Shown here: positions 9,656 through 17,873 of the stretch, in pieces
Layout: every line of letters begins with the position of its first letter
Position numbering within the stretch: the stretch's first letter is position 1
Source of the DNA: Gammaproteobacteria bacterium
Lineage (GTDB): Bacteria > Pseudomonadota > Gammaproteobacteria > Steroidobacterales > Steroidobacteraceae
DNA length: 64,000 nucleotides
Direction: 5' to 3'
NCBI GenBank assembly: GCA_027366635.1
Contig: DAHXNE010000077.1
Span: 16,719-80,718, forward strand
Notes under the pieces: model-generated
What the model saw: the letters and a program-made list of their open reading frames with translations, nothing else
Database searches by the model: none
Told to the model about the DNA's origin: nothing
Translations under genes and position numbers: made by a program

Positions 9656-10363
9656 TTAAAAGACCTGACTGACGGAGCTGAGCGGAATCGATCCGCCGTT
9701 GGTGTTCAGGGTGAGGCTGTTGCTGCTCGGATCGAGCGTCACGCTGTTGACCGTGTAGGCGAGCTGCGGCGTGAGCGAGCTCTGGGCGCCGTTGCCGTTC
9801 GCCGTGACGGAGAACTGGTAGGTCCCCGGCGGCGCGCTGCCGCCGGAGGCGGTCGCGCCGCTCCAGGTGAACGGGGTCAAGCCGGCCTGAGGGGCAACGG
9901 CGAACTGGTCCACGGGTGTGCCGTTGGCATCGCTGACCTGAACGGTGAGGGCGGTGGTGCCGGTGGGCGGGGTGACCGCGCCGGTGATCGAGCCGTTGGC
10001 GCTGAGGGCGGCGGACGTGCCGGAGGCGAGCACCGTCTGACCGATGAGGCTGGTGCCGCCGACCAGCTGGTTCGAGGACATGGAGTTCGCCAGGTTGGTC
10101 ATCGAGGTCGACATGCCGTCCATGTCGCTCACTTCGCTGAGCGCGGAGATCTCGTTGATGAACTGGCTGGGGTTGGTCGGCTGGGTGGGATCCTCGTTGG
10201 TCATCTGTGTGACGAGCAACTTCAGGAAGTCGCTCTGGCTGAGCGAGAGGGGATTGCCGCTGCTGCTGGCGGTGCCGGCGCTGCCGGCGCTGCCGCTGCC
10301 GCTATTGGTTGCAGCGGCGGCGGCGGTCTGGGCGGCGTAGGCGCCAATGGAGGTCACTGACAT
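9656..10363 (-). CDS. flgD: Hook-capping protein FlgD
   Basis: FlgD is the scaffold on which FlgE assembles. The 235-aa protein has a low-complexity Ala/Ser/Gly stretch at residues 10-35, then the conserved N-terminal cap motif (SQSDFLKLLVTQMTNEDPTQ and PSQFINEISALSEVSDM). The C-terminal half contains the FlgD Ig-like region (TGAVTPPTGTTALTVQVSDA, FTWSGATASGGSAPPGTYQF). It lies between flgC and flgE. Confidence 0.94.
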   Translation of the reverse strand: MSVTSIGAYAAQTAAAAATNSGSGSAGSAGTASSSGNPLSLSQSDFLKLLVTQMTNEDPTQPTNPSQFINEISALSEVSDMDGMSTSMTNLANSMSSNQLVGGTSLIGQTVLASGTSAALSANGSITGAVTPPTGTTALTVQVSDANGTPVDQFAVAPQAGLTPFTWSGATASGGSAPPGTYQFSVTANGNGAQSSLTPQLAYTVNSVTLDPSSNSLTLNTNGGSIPLSSVSQVF

Positions 10364-10397
10364 GGGGTGCGTCCGGTAGTTTTAGGAAAGTGGAGTG

Positions 10398-10826
10398 TCA
10401 GGCGAGCTTGAGGGTGTCGAGCATCAGAGTCTTGGAAGTATTCAGGACCTGAGCGTCATTCTGATAGGACCGCGAGGCGGAAATCATGTCGGCCATTTGC
10501 GTGACGATGTTGACGTTCGAGGAGAACACGTAACCTTGCGCGTTGGCCATCGGATTGCCGGGTTCATAGCGGGCGGTTCCGGGGGCGGTGTCCTCGACGA
10601 TCCCGCGCACGGCGACCGATGCGTCGGCGGCCTGCTGGGTGGGGGACTCCTCGCCGGAGACGGCCGCCTGGACCGCCTGGAATACCGGGTAGCGCGCCTT
10701 GTAGGCGCTGGCGGCGCTGCTGCTGACGCTGTCGGCGTTGGCGAGATTGCTCGCCACGGTGTCCAGGCGAACCGATTCGGCGGACATGCCGGAGCCGGAG
10801 ATATTGAAGATGTTGAAGAATCCCAT
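10398..10826 (-). CDS. flgC: Proximal rod protein FlgC
   Basis: FlgC is a proximal rod subunit of 142 aa. It carries the family N-terminus (FNIFNISGSGMSAESVRLDT, then ASNLANADSV) and C-terminus (SSNVNIVTQMADMISASRSY, then QNDAQVLNTSKTLMLDTLKL). It follows flgB by 30 bp. Confidence 0.95.
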   Translation of the reverse strand: MGFFNIFNISGSGMSAESVRLDTVASNLANADSVSSSAASAYKARYPVFQAVQAAVSGEESPTQQAADASVAVRGIVEDTAPGTARYEPGNPMANAQGYVFSSNVNIVTQMADMISASRSYQNDAQVLNTSKTLMLDTLKLA

Positions 10827-10856
10827 GGCGAGCCTGCTGTGGCGTTCGGGGTGGGG

Positions 10857-11294
10857 TTACTGGCCGGTGATCGCGGTGGTGAGCTGTTTGAACCGCATCT
10901 GCAGGAAAGTGAGCGCGGCCTGATAGCGCACGGTGTTCTGCGCGAATTTGGCTTCCTCCATCTGCGAGCTGACGGTGTTGCCGTCGAGGGAGGGTGCCAG
11001 CGGAATGCGATACTCGAGGAACTGGGCGGTCGAGAGTTGTCCGGGGCTGCTCGCGGCGGTGACGTCGCGTGGACTGGTGGTCAGCAGCGGCAACCTGCCG
11101 CCGGGCGTGGCGCTGGAATTGGCGCCGCCCGGCGGGTCGAGCGCAGCGAGCGCGGCGCGGAAGTTGACGTCGCGCGCCTGATAGCCCGGCGTGTCGGCGT
11201 TGGCCAGGTTGGCCGCGAGGACCTGGGCGCGCTGCGCGAATACCTGTAGGGCATCGGGTTGCACACCGAGATACGCGTTGAGGTTGAGGGGCAT
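10857..11294 (-). CDS. flgB: Proximal rod protein FlgB, first gene of the hook-basal-body operon
   Basis: FlgB is the rod protein nearest the export gate (145 aa). Conserved motifs are LGVQPDALQVFAQRAQVLAA and NLANADTPGYQARDVNFRAA, with C-terminal VRYQAALTFLQMRFKQLTTA. It is the first gene of the minus-strand flgBCDEFGHIJKL operon and diverges from flgA. A sigma-54 promoter lies 39-54 bp upstream of its ATG. Confidence 0.95.
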   Translation of the reverse strand: MPLNLNAYLGVQPDALQVFAQRAQVLAANLANADTPGYQARDVNFRAALAALDPPGGANSSATPGGRLPLLTTSPRDVTAASSPGQLSTAQFLEYRIPLAPSLDGNTVSSQMEEAKFAQNTVRYQAALTFLQMRFKQLTTAITGQ

Positions 11295-11332
11295 GTCGGA
11301 AATCCGGCGGTCGTTGCACGTGGCGGATATGC

Positions 11333-11348
11333 AGCAAGAGGCGTGCCA
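11333..11348 (-). promoter_or_regulatory. Sigma-54 promoter of the flgB operon
   Basis: On the minus strand the sequence reads TGGCACG-CCTC-TTGCT, matching the sigma-54 consensus TGGCACG-N4-TTGCW at every fixed position. GG (-24) and GC (-12) are 12 bp apart. The predicted transcription start is about 28 nt before the flgB ATG. In polar-flagellum systems such promoters need a FleQ/FlrA- or FleR/FlrC-type activator; both types are encoded at 41.7-44.0 kb. Confidence 0.85.
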
Positions 11349-11401
11349 ACGTGGGAATCGGATGTTTTAACGGCGGTGGGGGTCGGATCAGGCGGGGCGC
11401 G

Positions 11402-11417
11402 CATGACGGGCGTCACA
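11402..11417. promoter_or_regulatory. Imperfect GTGA-N6-TCAC-type dyad between flgB and flgA
   Basis: CATGA-CGGGCG-TCACA is a dyad with one perfect TCACA half-site and one degenerate half-site. It lies about 55 bp upstream of the -24 box of the flgB promoter, a position similar to that of the perfect dyad upstream of fliL. It could be an activator site (FleQ-like or CRP/Clp-like). The identity of the binding protein cannot be decided from sequence. Confidence 0.35.
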
Positions 11418-11531
11418 TCCGGGCGGCAATGGCTTGCCGGGGCGGCGGCGGCTGGTGTCGGCATATTGGGGGGGCGATGGTCGCCGGGCGAAGGGGCGAC
11501 TGTGACGTGCAAGAGAATGAGGAGACGCCAC

Positions 11532-11549
11532 TTGGCCCAGGGTTTGCAT
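11532..11549 (+). promoter_or_regulatory. Candidate sigma-54 promoter directly before flgA
   Basis: TTGGCCC-AGGGT-TTGCAT matches the sigma-54 -24/-12 pattern except for one base (CCC for CAC), with GG and GC 12 bp apart. The predicted transcription start would fall only 2-4 nt before the flgA ATG, and no Shine-Dalgarno sequence is visible. Either the transcript is nearly leaderless or the match is fortuitous. Confidence 0.4.
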
Positions 11550-11560
11550 CCTTCCCGGGC

Positions 11561-12286
11561 ATGAATACCAAAGCGTCAGTAAACCGTCATTCCGGGGTCG
11601 TCGCCGCGCTGCTGGCCGTGGCGTGTCTGGCGGGCGCGGGCGGTGCTGCGGCCACCATCGAGCCGCTCGCAACCATCCGACACACCGCCGAAGGCTTCAT
11701 CGAGGCGCAAATGCCTCCGGGACAGGCCGGCATCGTGGTTAGGGCCGAGCGACTCGACCCGCGTCTGCGGCTGGCGCGCTGTGCGGGTCCGTTGTCAGCG
11801 TCCTTGCTTTCCGGTGCGCAGCTGCAGGCGAACGATTCGGTCGCGGTGCGGTGCCGCAATGGGGCGCGCTGGACGATCTACGTGCCGGTGAGCGTTCAAT
11901 CGCGTATCCGGATCTGGGCCTTGCGTAAACCGGAGCCGCAGGGCGCACGGTTGCGGGTCTCGGACCTCGCGCCCGTGACCCGCCTGGTGTCGGGCATGGT
12001 GGCCGGATACGTGACGAATCTGGCGGTGCTTGCGCATTGCACGCTGCGCGAGCCCCTGCCGGCCGGTGCGCTGCTGCAGGACAACGATCTGCTGGCGGAT
12101 TTCATGGTGCGTCACGGCGAAGCGGTGACGTTGATCGCCTCGATCGACGGAATTCGGGTGCGCACCAGTGGCATTGCACTGCAGGATGGGCGCTACGGCG
12201 CGCTCATTCGGGTACAAAACCGCGCCTCGCAAAAAGTCGTCGAGGGCACGGTGGGCAACGGTCGGGTGGTATACGTGACCCCCTAA
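11561..12286 (+). CDS. flgA: P-ring assembly chaperone FlgA
   Basis: FlgA is a periplasmic chaperone for P-ring (FlgI) assembly. The 241-aa protein has a signal peptide (VVAALLAVACLAGAGGAAA) and the SAF-type C-terminal region (RLVSGMVAGYVTNLAVLAHC, then REPLPAGALLQDNDLLADF; HGEAVTLIASIDGIRVRTSG; RVQNRASQKVVEGTVGNGRV). The ATG at 11561 is the only start that gives a sensible signal peptide; it lacks a Shine-Dalgarno sequence. The gene diverges from flgB. Its TAA stop is the first three bases of the -35 box of the flgM promoter. Confidence 0.93.
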   Translation: MNTKASVNRHSGVVAALLAVACLAGAGGAAATIEPLATIRHTAEGFIEAQMPPGQAGIVVRAERLDPRLRLARCAGPLSASLLSGAQLQANDSVAVRCRNGARWTIYVPVSVQSRIRIWALRKPEPQGARLRVSDLAPVTRLVSGMVAGYVTNLAVLAHCTLREPLPAGALLQDNDLLADFMVRHGEAVTLIASIDGIRVRTSGIALQDGRYGALIRVQNRASQKVVEGTVGNGRVVYVTP

Positions 12287-12310
12287 AGTTTCGCTGATAC
12301 GGGCCGATAC
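12284..12310 (+). promoter_or_regulatory. FliA (sigma-28) promoter of flgMN
   Basis: TAAAGTTT, an 11-bp spacer and GCCGATAC match the flagellar sigma-28 consensus TAAAGTTT-N11-GCCGATAA at 15 of 16 fixed positions. The first three bases are the stop codon of flgA. It lies about 30 bp before the flgM start and would make flgM a late-class gene under the sigma factor its product inhibits. Confidence 0.9.
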
Positions 12311-12339
12311 CTCGTCAAAGGTGCTCCGGGAGCGCGGTG

Positions 12340-12669
12340 ATGTCGAGCAATATCAATGGGTTGAATGGGGCTTTGCCGCCGGTCGGCGTCGGCGGCGGTA
12401 CAAGCCGCACGTCCGCGACGGCCGGTGAGAGCGCTGTCGCGGCCGCTTCCTCCGCAGGCTCAACCCCGGCGGAGGTCCAAATCACGGATTCGGCAAATCT
12501 TCTGGCGAGTGTGGCCCAGCAGCTGCGGAGCCTTCCCGCCGTCAACGAGGCTCGGGTGGCCCAATTGCGCACGGCCGTCGACAACGGTAGCTACACCGTG
12601 CGGCCCGAGGAAGTCGCGACGAACCTGATGCAGTTCGAGCAATCGCTCGCGCAGCTTGCCGCAGGCTGA
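12340..12669 (+). CDS. flgM: Anti-sigma-28 factor FlgM
   Basis: FlgM binds and inhibits FliA until it is exported through the completed hook-basal body. The protein is 109 aa from the ATG at 12340; an in-frame GTG lies directly before it (GTGATG), so 110 aa is also possible. The disordered Gly/Ser/Ala N-terminus is followed by the FliA-binding helices (ADSAN-like region to EARVAQLRTAVDNGSYTVRP, then EEVATNLMQFEQSLAQL). GGGAG upstream serves as ribosome binding site. It is followed by flgN after 3 bp. Confidence 0.9.
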   Translation: MSSNINGLNGALPPVGVGGGTSRTSATAGESAVAAASSAGSTPAEVQITDSANLLASVAQQLRSLPAVNEARVAQLRTAVDNGSYTVRPEEVATNLMQFEQSLAQLAAG

Positions 12670-12672
12670 TCC

Positions 12673-13158
12673 ATGGACCCCGGTGTTTGCCGCGAGCATC
12701 TGACCGAATTGTTTCGCGACGAGTCGGCGTTGCTCGTGGAGCTCGAGGAGCTCCTGAGCCTCGAGGCGCGCATCCTCGAGCACTCGGACATCCAGAAAAT
12801 CGAACAGACGACCCGTAACCGCCAGGAGCGCATGGGCGCGCTGGCCCGTCTGGAGGCGCAGCGCCGCTCGCTGTGCGCCCTGCATGGTTTCGCCGCCGAC
12901 CGGGCCGGCCTCACCGCGCTGATGGCGTGGTGCGATCCGGGCGGTCGGCTTACCGAGCAGCTGCGCGCGTGCGCGGATCGTGCGGTCCGCTGCCGCGCGC
13001 TGAACGACCACAACGGCGTGCTGGTCGCGGCCCGGCTGAAGCGTATCGAGAGCATGCTCGGGGCGCTTACGGCCCGGCCGATCCGAGCCGACACCTATGG
13101 CCCGCGCGGCGGGGTGACCGCGGGCATTCGCCCCGGTAGAGCGCTCGGCGCGGCCTGA
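12673..13158 (+). CDS. flgN: FlgK/FlgL export chaperone FlgN
   Basis: FlgN-family chaperones keep FlgK and FlgL export-competent. The 161-aa product is largely helical and acidic at the N-terminus (LTELFRDESALLVELEELLS), with the family motif near the C-terminus (LNDHNGVLVAARLKRIESML). A short Gly/Arg tail follows. It is the last gene of the flgMN unit. The 165 bp after it, up to the convergent HDOD gene, are GC-rich with no clear terminator. Confidence 0.85.
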   Translation: MDPGVCREHLTELFRDESALLVELEELLSLEARILEHSDIQKIEQTTRNRQERMGALARLEAQRRSLCALHGFAADRAGLTALMAWCDPGGRLTEQLRACADRAVRCRALNDHNGVLVAARLKRIESMLGALTARPIRADTYGPRGGVTAGIRPGRALGAA

Positions 13159-13323
13159 GGCGGCGCGCCGGAGCGAGTCCGCCGGCCACTGTGCCGGGGA
13201 CGGCGGTCGGGCGCTGCCGCGCTCCCGCCGAGGGTCCTGCCGGGCGGCGTGCTCAGCGCGCCCCCCAGCGCCCGGCCGAGCCTCACCCCGACCCGAGCAG
13301 AAAAGTATGAGGCGAGCGGTCCT

Positions 13324-14223
13324 CTATCCCAGCGCCTCGCGCAGCGCGGCGATTTCCTGGGCGGATTCGGCCAGCAGTGTCCGACAGGCCGGCTCGTCAA
13401 GTTGTAATCGCTGCAGAGGCTTGGCCGCGCCGATGCGCTCGGCCAGCGCCGAGCTATCGTCGCAATCGGCGAGCAGCGTGCCCGCGAGCAACGCATCGGC
13501 CAGCGCCGGCGCGCCGCGCGCATCGCGCTGGTAGTTTTCCGATTCCTGCACGGCCTGGACGATCTCCTCGGCCATGCCCCAGTTCTCGAGCAGCGCCGCG
13601 GCGATGCTCAGGTGCCAGGCGCTTTCGATCGCCTGGTATGCGGCGGCGTCATGAAACAGCGAACGGTGGCGGCTGGCACGCGTCAGAATGTAGAGCTTGC
13701 CGACACCCTGGAGAAGGCCGGCCAGCAGCGCCGTGTCCGCCATCGTGGTGGTCAGTCGCCGGGCGATGACGAAGCTCAGGCTCGCGACGTTGACACCGCG
13801 CCGCCACAAATCGCCGAGCTGCGCCTCCAGTCCACGCAGAGCGGGCGCGGCCTGCAACTGGCGCAGCGCAAAGGCGATGGTCGCGGAGCGCACGGTGTCC
13901 AGTCCGACGCGGGCCATCGCGGCACGCAGATCCGCGACCCGCGGTCCGCAAGGGTTGAGCGCCGCCGAGTTGGCCATGCGGACCAGTTGCGTCGCCAGTA
14001 CCGGCTCGCTGCCGACCACCCGTAGGATCCGCCCGAGATCGGCCGCCGGATCGCTCAGTACCCGCTGCACGCGCAGGACGATGTGCGGAAACCCGGGGAG
14101 CTCCACTTTGCCGTCGGAGAGCTCGGCGGCGAGCTCGCGCACGAATCCGAAGGCGATGTCCTGGTCCGGCGCGCCGGGAGCGGCGCGGCTGCTGAGGCTG
14201 TCGGCGTCGAGTTGCGATCGCAT
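13324..14223 (-). CDS. HDOD-domain protein, copy 1
   Basis: The 299-aa protein carries one HDOD domain (about residues 35-245): PGFPHIVLRVQRVLSDPAAD, VVGSEPVLATQLVRMANSAA, and DTALLAGLLQGVGKLYILTR. HDOD proteins are signalling relatives of HD phosphohydrolases that usually lack the catalytic HD pair; here a GVGK motif replaces the HD-type dyad, so hydrolase activity is not expected. It is a paralogue of the next gene upstream, and both C-termini end in a similar helix (EIAALREALG). It closes the chemotaxis operon after cheB and is convergent with flgN. Confidence 0.85.
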   Translation of the reverse strand: MRSQLDADSLSSRAAPGAPDQDIAFGFVRELAAELSDGKVELPGFPHIVLRVQRVLSDPAADLGRILRVVGSEPVLATQLVRMANSAALNPCGPRVADLRAAMARVGLDTVRSATIAFALRQLQAAPALRGLEAQLGDLWRRGVNVASLSFVIARRLTTTMADTALLAGLLQGVGKLYILTRASRHRSLFHDAAAYQAIESAWHLSIAAALLENWGMAEEIVQAVQESENYQRDARGAPALADALLAGTLLADCDDSSALAERIGAAKPLQRLQLDEPACRTLLAESAQEIAALREALG

Positions 14224-14250
14224 CGGCGGAGGTCGCTCTTGTGGCAGGAC

Positions 14251-15141
14251 TCAGACGCCGAGCGCCTCGCGCAGAGCGTCGATCTCGCGCTGCGATTCGT
14301 CGATCAATTTCTGATAGCCGGCCGCGTCGATCTGCAGGCGCCGGCATGCGGCGACGTCGTGCATGTTCAGCTCCAGCGTGTCGCGATGATCCTTGAAGGC
14401 GCTGAGCAGCTGGCTCACGGTCAGCACGTCGGTGAGGTCGGGTGGGCCGGCGTGCTTGCGTTCGAGATCCTCGTAGTTGCTGACGGCCGTGACGATCTCC
14501 TCGGCCATATCCCAGTTCTCGAGCAGCGCCTGGGCGATGGGCGTGTGCCAGTCGCGCACGATGGCGCTGTAGGCGCCCCGGTCCGCGAGCAGACGCGGAT
14601 GGCGCGAGGCGCGCGTCAGGATGTAGAGGTGACCGATGCCGTGCAGCAGGCCGGCGAGCATCGCGGTGTCCGGATTGACGCGGCTGAAGCGCTTGGCCAC
14701 CACGTACGACATGGCGGCGACCGCGGCGCTGGTTTGCCACAGATCATCGAGCGGCTGCTCGAGGCCCTTCAGAGCGTCGCTCTTTTTCAGCTGCGACATC
14801 GCGAAGGCGATTGCGGCGCTGCGCACCATGTTGAATCCGAGGCGGGCGATCGCCGTGCGCAGCTCGGTGATCGGGCGGCCGCTGTAGTTTATGGCGGCGG
14901 AGTTGGCGATCTGCAGCAGCCGGGCCGCCAGCATCGGCTCGGAGCCGACCACGCGCACCACCTTCTCCTGCGACACCTCTTCGTCCGAGAGCGCCTGGCG
15001 CACGCGCAGGGCGATGTCCGGGAAGCTCGGCAGATCGACCTTACCGCCGGACAGCTCGGCGGCGAGCGTCTCGACGAAGGCAAAGGCCTCGGTATTGCCG
15101 CCCTGGGCGGCGATGGGAATTTCCTGTGCGGGGCTGCTCAT
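14251..15141 (-). CDS. HDOD-domain protein, copy 2
   Basis: The 296-aa HDOD protein is very similar to copy 1 across its length (DLPSFPDIALRVRQALSDEE, VVGSEPMLAARLLQIANSAA, DTAMLAGLLHGIGHLYILTR). It keeps one His of the HG-I-GH motif but no HD dyad. The ATG at 15141 is chosen because homology starts there; the longer frame upstream is intergenic. It follows cheB by 80 bp. Tandem duplication of an HDOD gene next to cheB is inferred. A role in chemotaxis or c-di-GMP output is a guess from context. Confidence 0.85.
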   Translation of the reverse strand: MSSPAQEIPIAAQGGNTEAFAFVETLAAELSGGKVDLPSFPDIALRVRQALSDEEVSQEKVVRVVGSEPMLAARLLQIANSAAINYSGRPITELRTAIARLGFNMVRSAAIAFAMSQLKKSDALKGLEQPLDDLWQTSAAVAAMSYVVAKRFSRVNPDTAMLAGLLHGIGHLYILTRASRHPRLLADRGAYSAIVRDWHTPIAQALLENWDMAEEIVTAVSNYEDLERKHAGPPDLTDVLTVSQLLSAFKDHRDTLELNMHDVAACRRLQIDAAGYQKLIDESQREIDALREALGV

Positions 15142-15221
15142 GGTCTGGATCCTTTCATACCCTGTGCTTATCGGCGGCCGCCGCACAGACTTGATACCGC
15201 CGGATGCGAATCCCCGCCCGT

Positions 15222-16397
15222 TCAGCCCGGCTCCCCGGCGTTTGCGCTCGGCCGCGTCCGAGCGAGATCGGTTGCTTCGGCGAGCGCGCGCGCCTTGGGG
15301 GCGATCTGATCGAGGGGTAGAACGTACTGGGCCGCACCCAGCGCCACCGCCTCCCCGGGCATGCCCCACACGACGCTGCTGGCTTGATCCTGGGCGATCG
15401 TGCGGTTGCCCGCATCGAGCATCTCCTTCAGGCCGCGCGCGCCATCTTTGCCCATCCCGGTCAGCAGAACGCCGATGGCATTGCCGCCGCCGTTGCGGGC
15501 GACGGAGCGAAACAATACGTCGACAGAGGGCTTGTGCCGATTGACGGGCTCACCGTCGTCGAGCCGGCAGACATAGCGCGTCCCATCGCGCACCACCAGT
15601 AGATGCCGGTCGCCCGGGGCGATGTAGACGTGGCCGGCGAGAATGTGCTGTCCGTCCTCGGCCTCGCACACCGACACGGAGCAATGGTCATTCAGGCGGC
15701 GCGCAAACGGGCTGCTGAATGTCTTGGGGATGTGCTGGGCGATGACCACGCCGGGACTGTCCGGCGGCAGGCGCGTGAGCACCTGCCTGATCGCCTCGGT
15801 GCCGCCGGTCGAGGCGCCGATCGCGATGATGCGCTCGGTGGTGCGCAGCGGCTGCGAGCCGGCAGGGCGAGACCGCACCGCCTCGGCGCTGTGGGCCGGT
15901 GCGGGCGCACCGGGCACGAGGCTCGGGTCGAGCGCCTGCACGCTGGCACAGGCGGCGGTGCGGATTTTCTCGATCAGCTCGTCGCGGTAATCGGTGAACG
16001 TCACGGCGAGATCGAGCTTGGGCTTGGACAGGTAGTCGACGGCGCCCAGGGCCAGAGCATCTAGCGTCACATCCGCGCCGCGCTCGGTCAGCGAGGAGAC
16101 CATCACCACCGCCATGGGCCGCAGGCGCATGAGGTTGCGCAGGAACGTGATGCCATCCATGCGGGGCATTTCCACATCGAGCGTGAGCACGTCGGGATTG
16201 AGCTGTTTGATCTTCTCGCGCGCGGCGTGGGCGTCGGCCGCGGCGCCAACCACTTCGATGTCCGCGGCCGCGCTCAGCATCTCGGTCAGCAACCTGCGCA
16301 CCAGCGCGGAGTCGTCGACGATCAGTACGCGAATACGCGCGTGGCGGTCCGGGGTTGTCGGCCGTCGTGGGGGGGAGGTCTTGGCCGGGCCGCTCAT
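15222..16397 (-). CDS. cheB: Chemotaxis protein-glutamate methylesterase CheB
   Basis: CheB demethylates and deamidates chemoreceptors when phosphorylated by CheA. At 391 aa it has a receiver domain (about residues 20-140; phospho-acceptor Asp74 in [12 protein letters not shown]) and a C-terminal methylesterase domain (about 195-385) with the catalytic Ser in [12 protein letters not shown], His in [16 protein letters not shown] and Asp in [11 protein letters not shown]. The start is fixed by an ATGA overlap with the cheD stop. The open frame upstream of 16397 is a shadow of cheD. Confidence 0.95.
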   Translation of the reverse strand: MSGPAKTSPPRRPTTPDRHARIRVLIVDDSALVRRLLTEMLSAAADIEVVGAAADAHAAREKIKQLNPDVLTLDVEMPRMDGITFLRNLMRLRPMAVVMVSSLTERGADVTLDALALGAVDYLSKPKLDLAVTFTDYRDELIEKIRTAACASVQALDPSLVPGAPAPAHSAEAVRSRPAGSQPLRTTERIIAIGASTGGTEAIRQVLTRLPPDSPGVVIAQHIPKTFSSPFARRLNDHCSVSVCEAEDGQHILAGHVYIAPGDRHLLVVRDGTRYVCRLDDGEPVNRHKPSVDVLFRSVARNGGGNAIGVLLTGMGKDGARGLKEMLDAGNRTIAQDQASSVVWGMPGEAVALGAAQYVLPLDQIAPKARALAEATDLARTRPSANAGEPG

Positions 16398-17068
16398 GTG
16401 AACAGCTCCACCTCGCCGCCCGGGGTGTGCCGCCCGAGGCTCTCGAGGTACAGCTGCTCGTGGCGGCTGATGATGCGATTTTCCACGGGCCGCAGCCTGC
16501 GCAGACGTGCCCGTCCGCTGGTCGGGAAATAGAGCACTTTGCGCGGCCGAGTCCCGCCGAGATCCTCGGCGGCGACCGGATACCCTTCGATGCGCATGTA
16601 ATCGCGTATGAATCTGATGTTCCGTTCCCCAACGTCGGACATGCCGGCGAGAATCCGTCCGCCGCCGAAGAGCTTGATCTCCAGCCGCTCCCGTACCGCG
16701 CCGAGTTTCAGCAGGTCGTTGATCAGGCTCTCCATGGCGTACGAGCCATAGCGGGTCGCGAGTCCGACGGCCGGATCCAGCCACTCGTCCGAGCCGCCGG
16801 CGGCATCTTCCGGCAGCATGAAGTGATTCATGCCGCCGACACCGTGCTGCGGGTCGCGTACACAGGCCGAGATGCACGAACCGAGCACGGTACTGATCAG
16901 TTCCTCGGCGCGCGTGATGTAGTACTCGCCCGGCAGGATCTTCACGGACCAGCCATGCTCGCGGTCCCAATGCCGCTCGAAGTGCTCGAATCCCGGCAGC
17001 GCCGGCCCGGGATCGGGCCGCGCCGCGGGATCAGACCCGCCGATAGATCGACTTGCCGATGAGCGCAT
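16394..17068 (-). CDS. cheD: Chemoreceptor glutamine deamidase CheD
   Basis: CheD deamidates receptor glutamines. The 224-aa protein has the catalytic Cys in [15 protein letters not shown], His in GGMNHFMLP and the family motif [20 protein letters not shown]. Its ATG lies 38 bp inside the end of cheR, and its stop overlaps the cheB start. The order cheR-cheD-cheB is a common operon for receptor modification. Confidence 0.94.
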   Translation of the reverse strand: MRSSASRSIGGSDPAARPDPGPALPGFEHFERHWDREHGWSVKILPGEYYITRAEELISTVLGSCISACVRDPQHGVGGMNHFMLPEDAAGGSDEWLDPAVGLATRYGSYAMESLINDLLKLGAVRERLEIKLFGGGRILAGMSDVGERNIRFIRDYMRIEGYPVAAEDLGGTRPRKVLYFPTSGRARLRRLRPVENRIISRHEQLYLESLGRHTPGGEVELFT

Positions 17069-17873
17069 AGCTTTCGCTGACCTTGAATAGACTCTCGGAA
17101 TGACCGAGGAAGAGCAGGTCGCCCGGACGCTGCAGTCGGGCGATGCGCGCGAACAGGTCGCGTTGCGTATCCCGGTCGAAATAGATCACCACGTTGCGGC
17201 AGAAGACCGCGTCCAATGGTCCTTTCATCGGCAGCGCGCGCATGAGATTGAGCTGCTTGAAGCTCACCAGAGCGGCCACTTCGGGCGCGATGCGCCGGCT
17301 CACGGCGCCGCTGCCCGCGCGGTGCTCGCTGAAGAACCGCTGCAGGCGCGACGGCGACAAGCTTTGGATGCGCTCCGGCGGATACAGTCCCAGGCGGGCG
17401 CGCTCGAGCATCTCGGAATCCAAATCGGTCGCCAGGATGCGCACGTCCCAGTGCGTCGGATCGGCCAGCGCCTCCAGCACCGTCATGGCGATCGAATACG
17501 CTTCCTCGCCGCTCGAGCAGGCCGCCGACCAGATGCGCAGGCGGCGCGTGCCGCCGCGGGCGGCGAGCGGCAGCAGCCAATCATCGCGCAGGTATTGAAA
17601 GTGATGCGGCTCGCGGAAGAACGCCGTCAGGTTGGTCGTGATGGCGTTGCACAGCTCGGTGATCTCGCGCTCGTCGTGCCCGAGCCGCTCGCGGTACTCG
17701 GCAAAGCTGCGCAATCGCAGGGCGCGCAGCCGCCGGGTCAGGCGGCTGTACACCAGTTCGCGCTTGTGCTCGCCGAGGTTGATGCCGGTGAGCGATTTGA
17801 CCAGCGCGCGCAGCTGCTGGAAATCCTCGTCGTGAAACGCGAATTCGCGCAGTGCGGCGGCGTCCTGGCTCAA
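17031..17873 (-). CDS. cheR: Chemoreceptor methyltransferase CheR
   Basis: CheR methylates receptor glutamates using S-adenosylmethionine. Motifs: N-terminal helical domain (LTGINLGEHKRELVYSRLTR), SAM-binding region (LRIWSAACSSGEEAYSIAMT), ATDLDSEMLERARLGLYP and FCRNVVIYFD. I start it at the TTG at 17873, which overlaps the stop of the preceding gene (TTGA) and gives 280 aa, the usual length. A start at 17927 would add 18 residues that read into the preceding gene and look like its shadow. Confidence 0.9.
   Translation of the reverse strand: MSQDAAALREFAFHDEDFQQLRALVKSLTGINLGEHKRELVYSRLTRRLRALRLRSFAEYRERLGHDEREITELCNAITTNLTAFFREPHHFQYLRDDWLLPLAARGGTRRLRIWSAACSSGEEAYSIAMTVLEALADPTHWDVRILATDLDSEMLERARLGLYPPERIQSLSPSRLQRFFSEHRAGSGAVSRRIAPEVAALVSFKQLNLMRALPMKGPLDAVFCRNVVIYFDRDTQRDLFARIARLQRPGDLLFLGHSESLFKVSESYALIGKSIYRRV

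Noticed and set aside
13159..13323. Terminator between flgN and the HDOD gene
   Set aside because: GC-rich with possible short stems, but no stable hairpin followed by a T-run on either strand.
15222..16970. CheB with a ~190-residue N-terminal extension
   Set aside because: The extension is cheD read in another frame; the ATGA junction at 16397 is the start.
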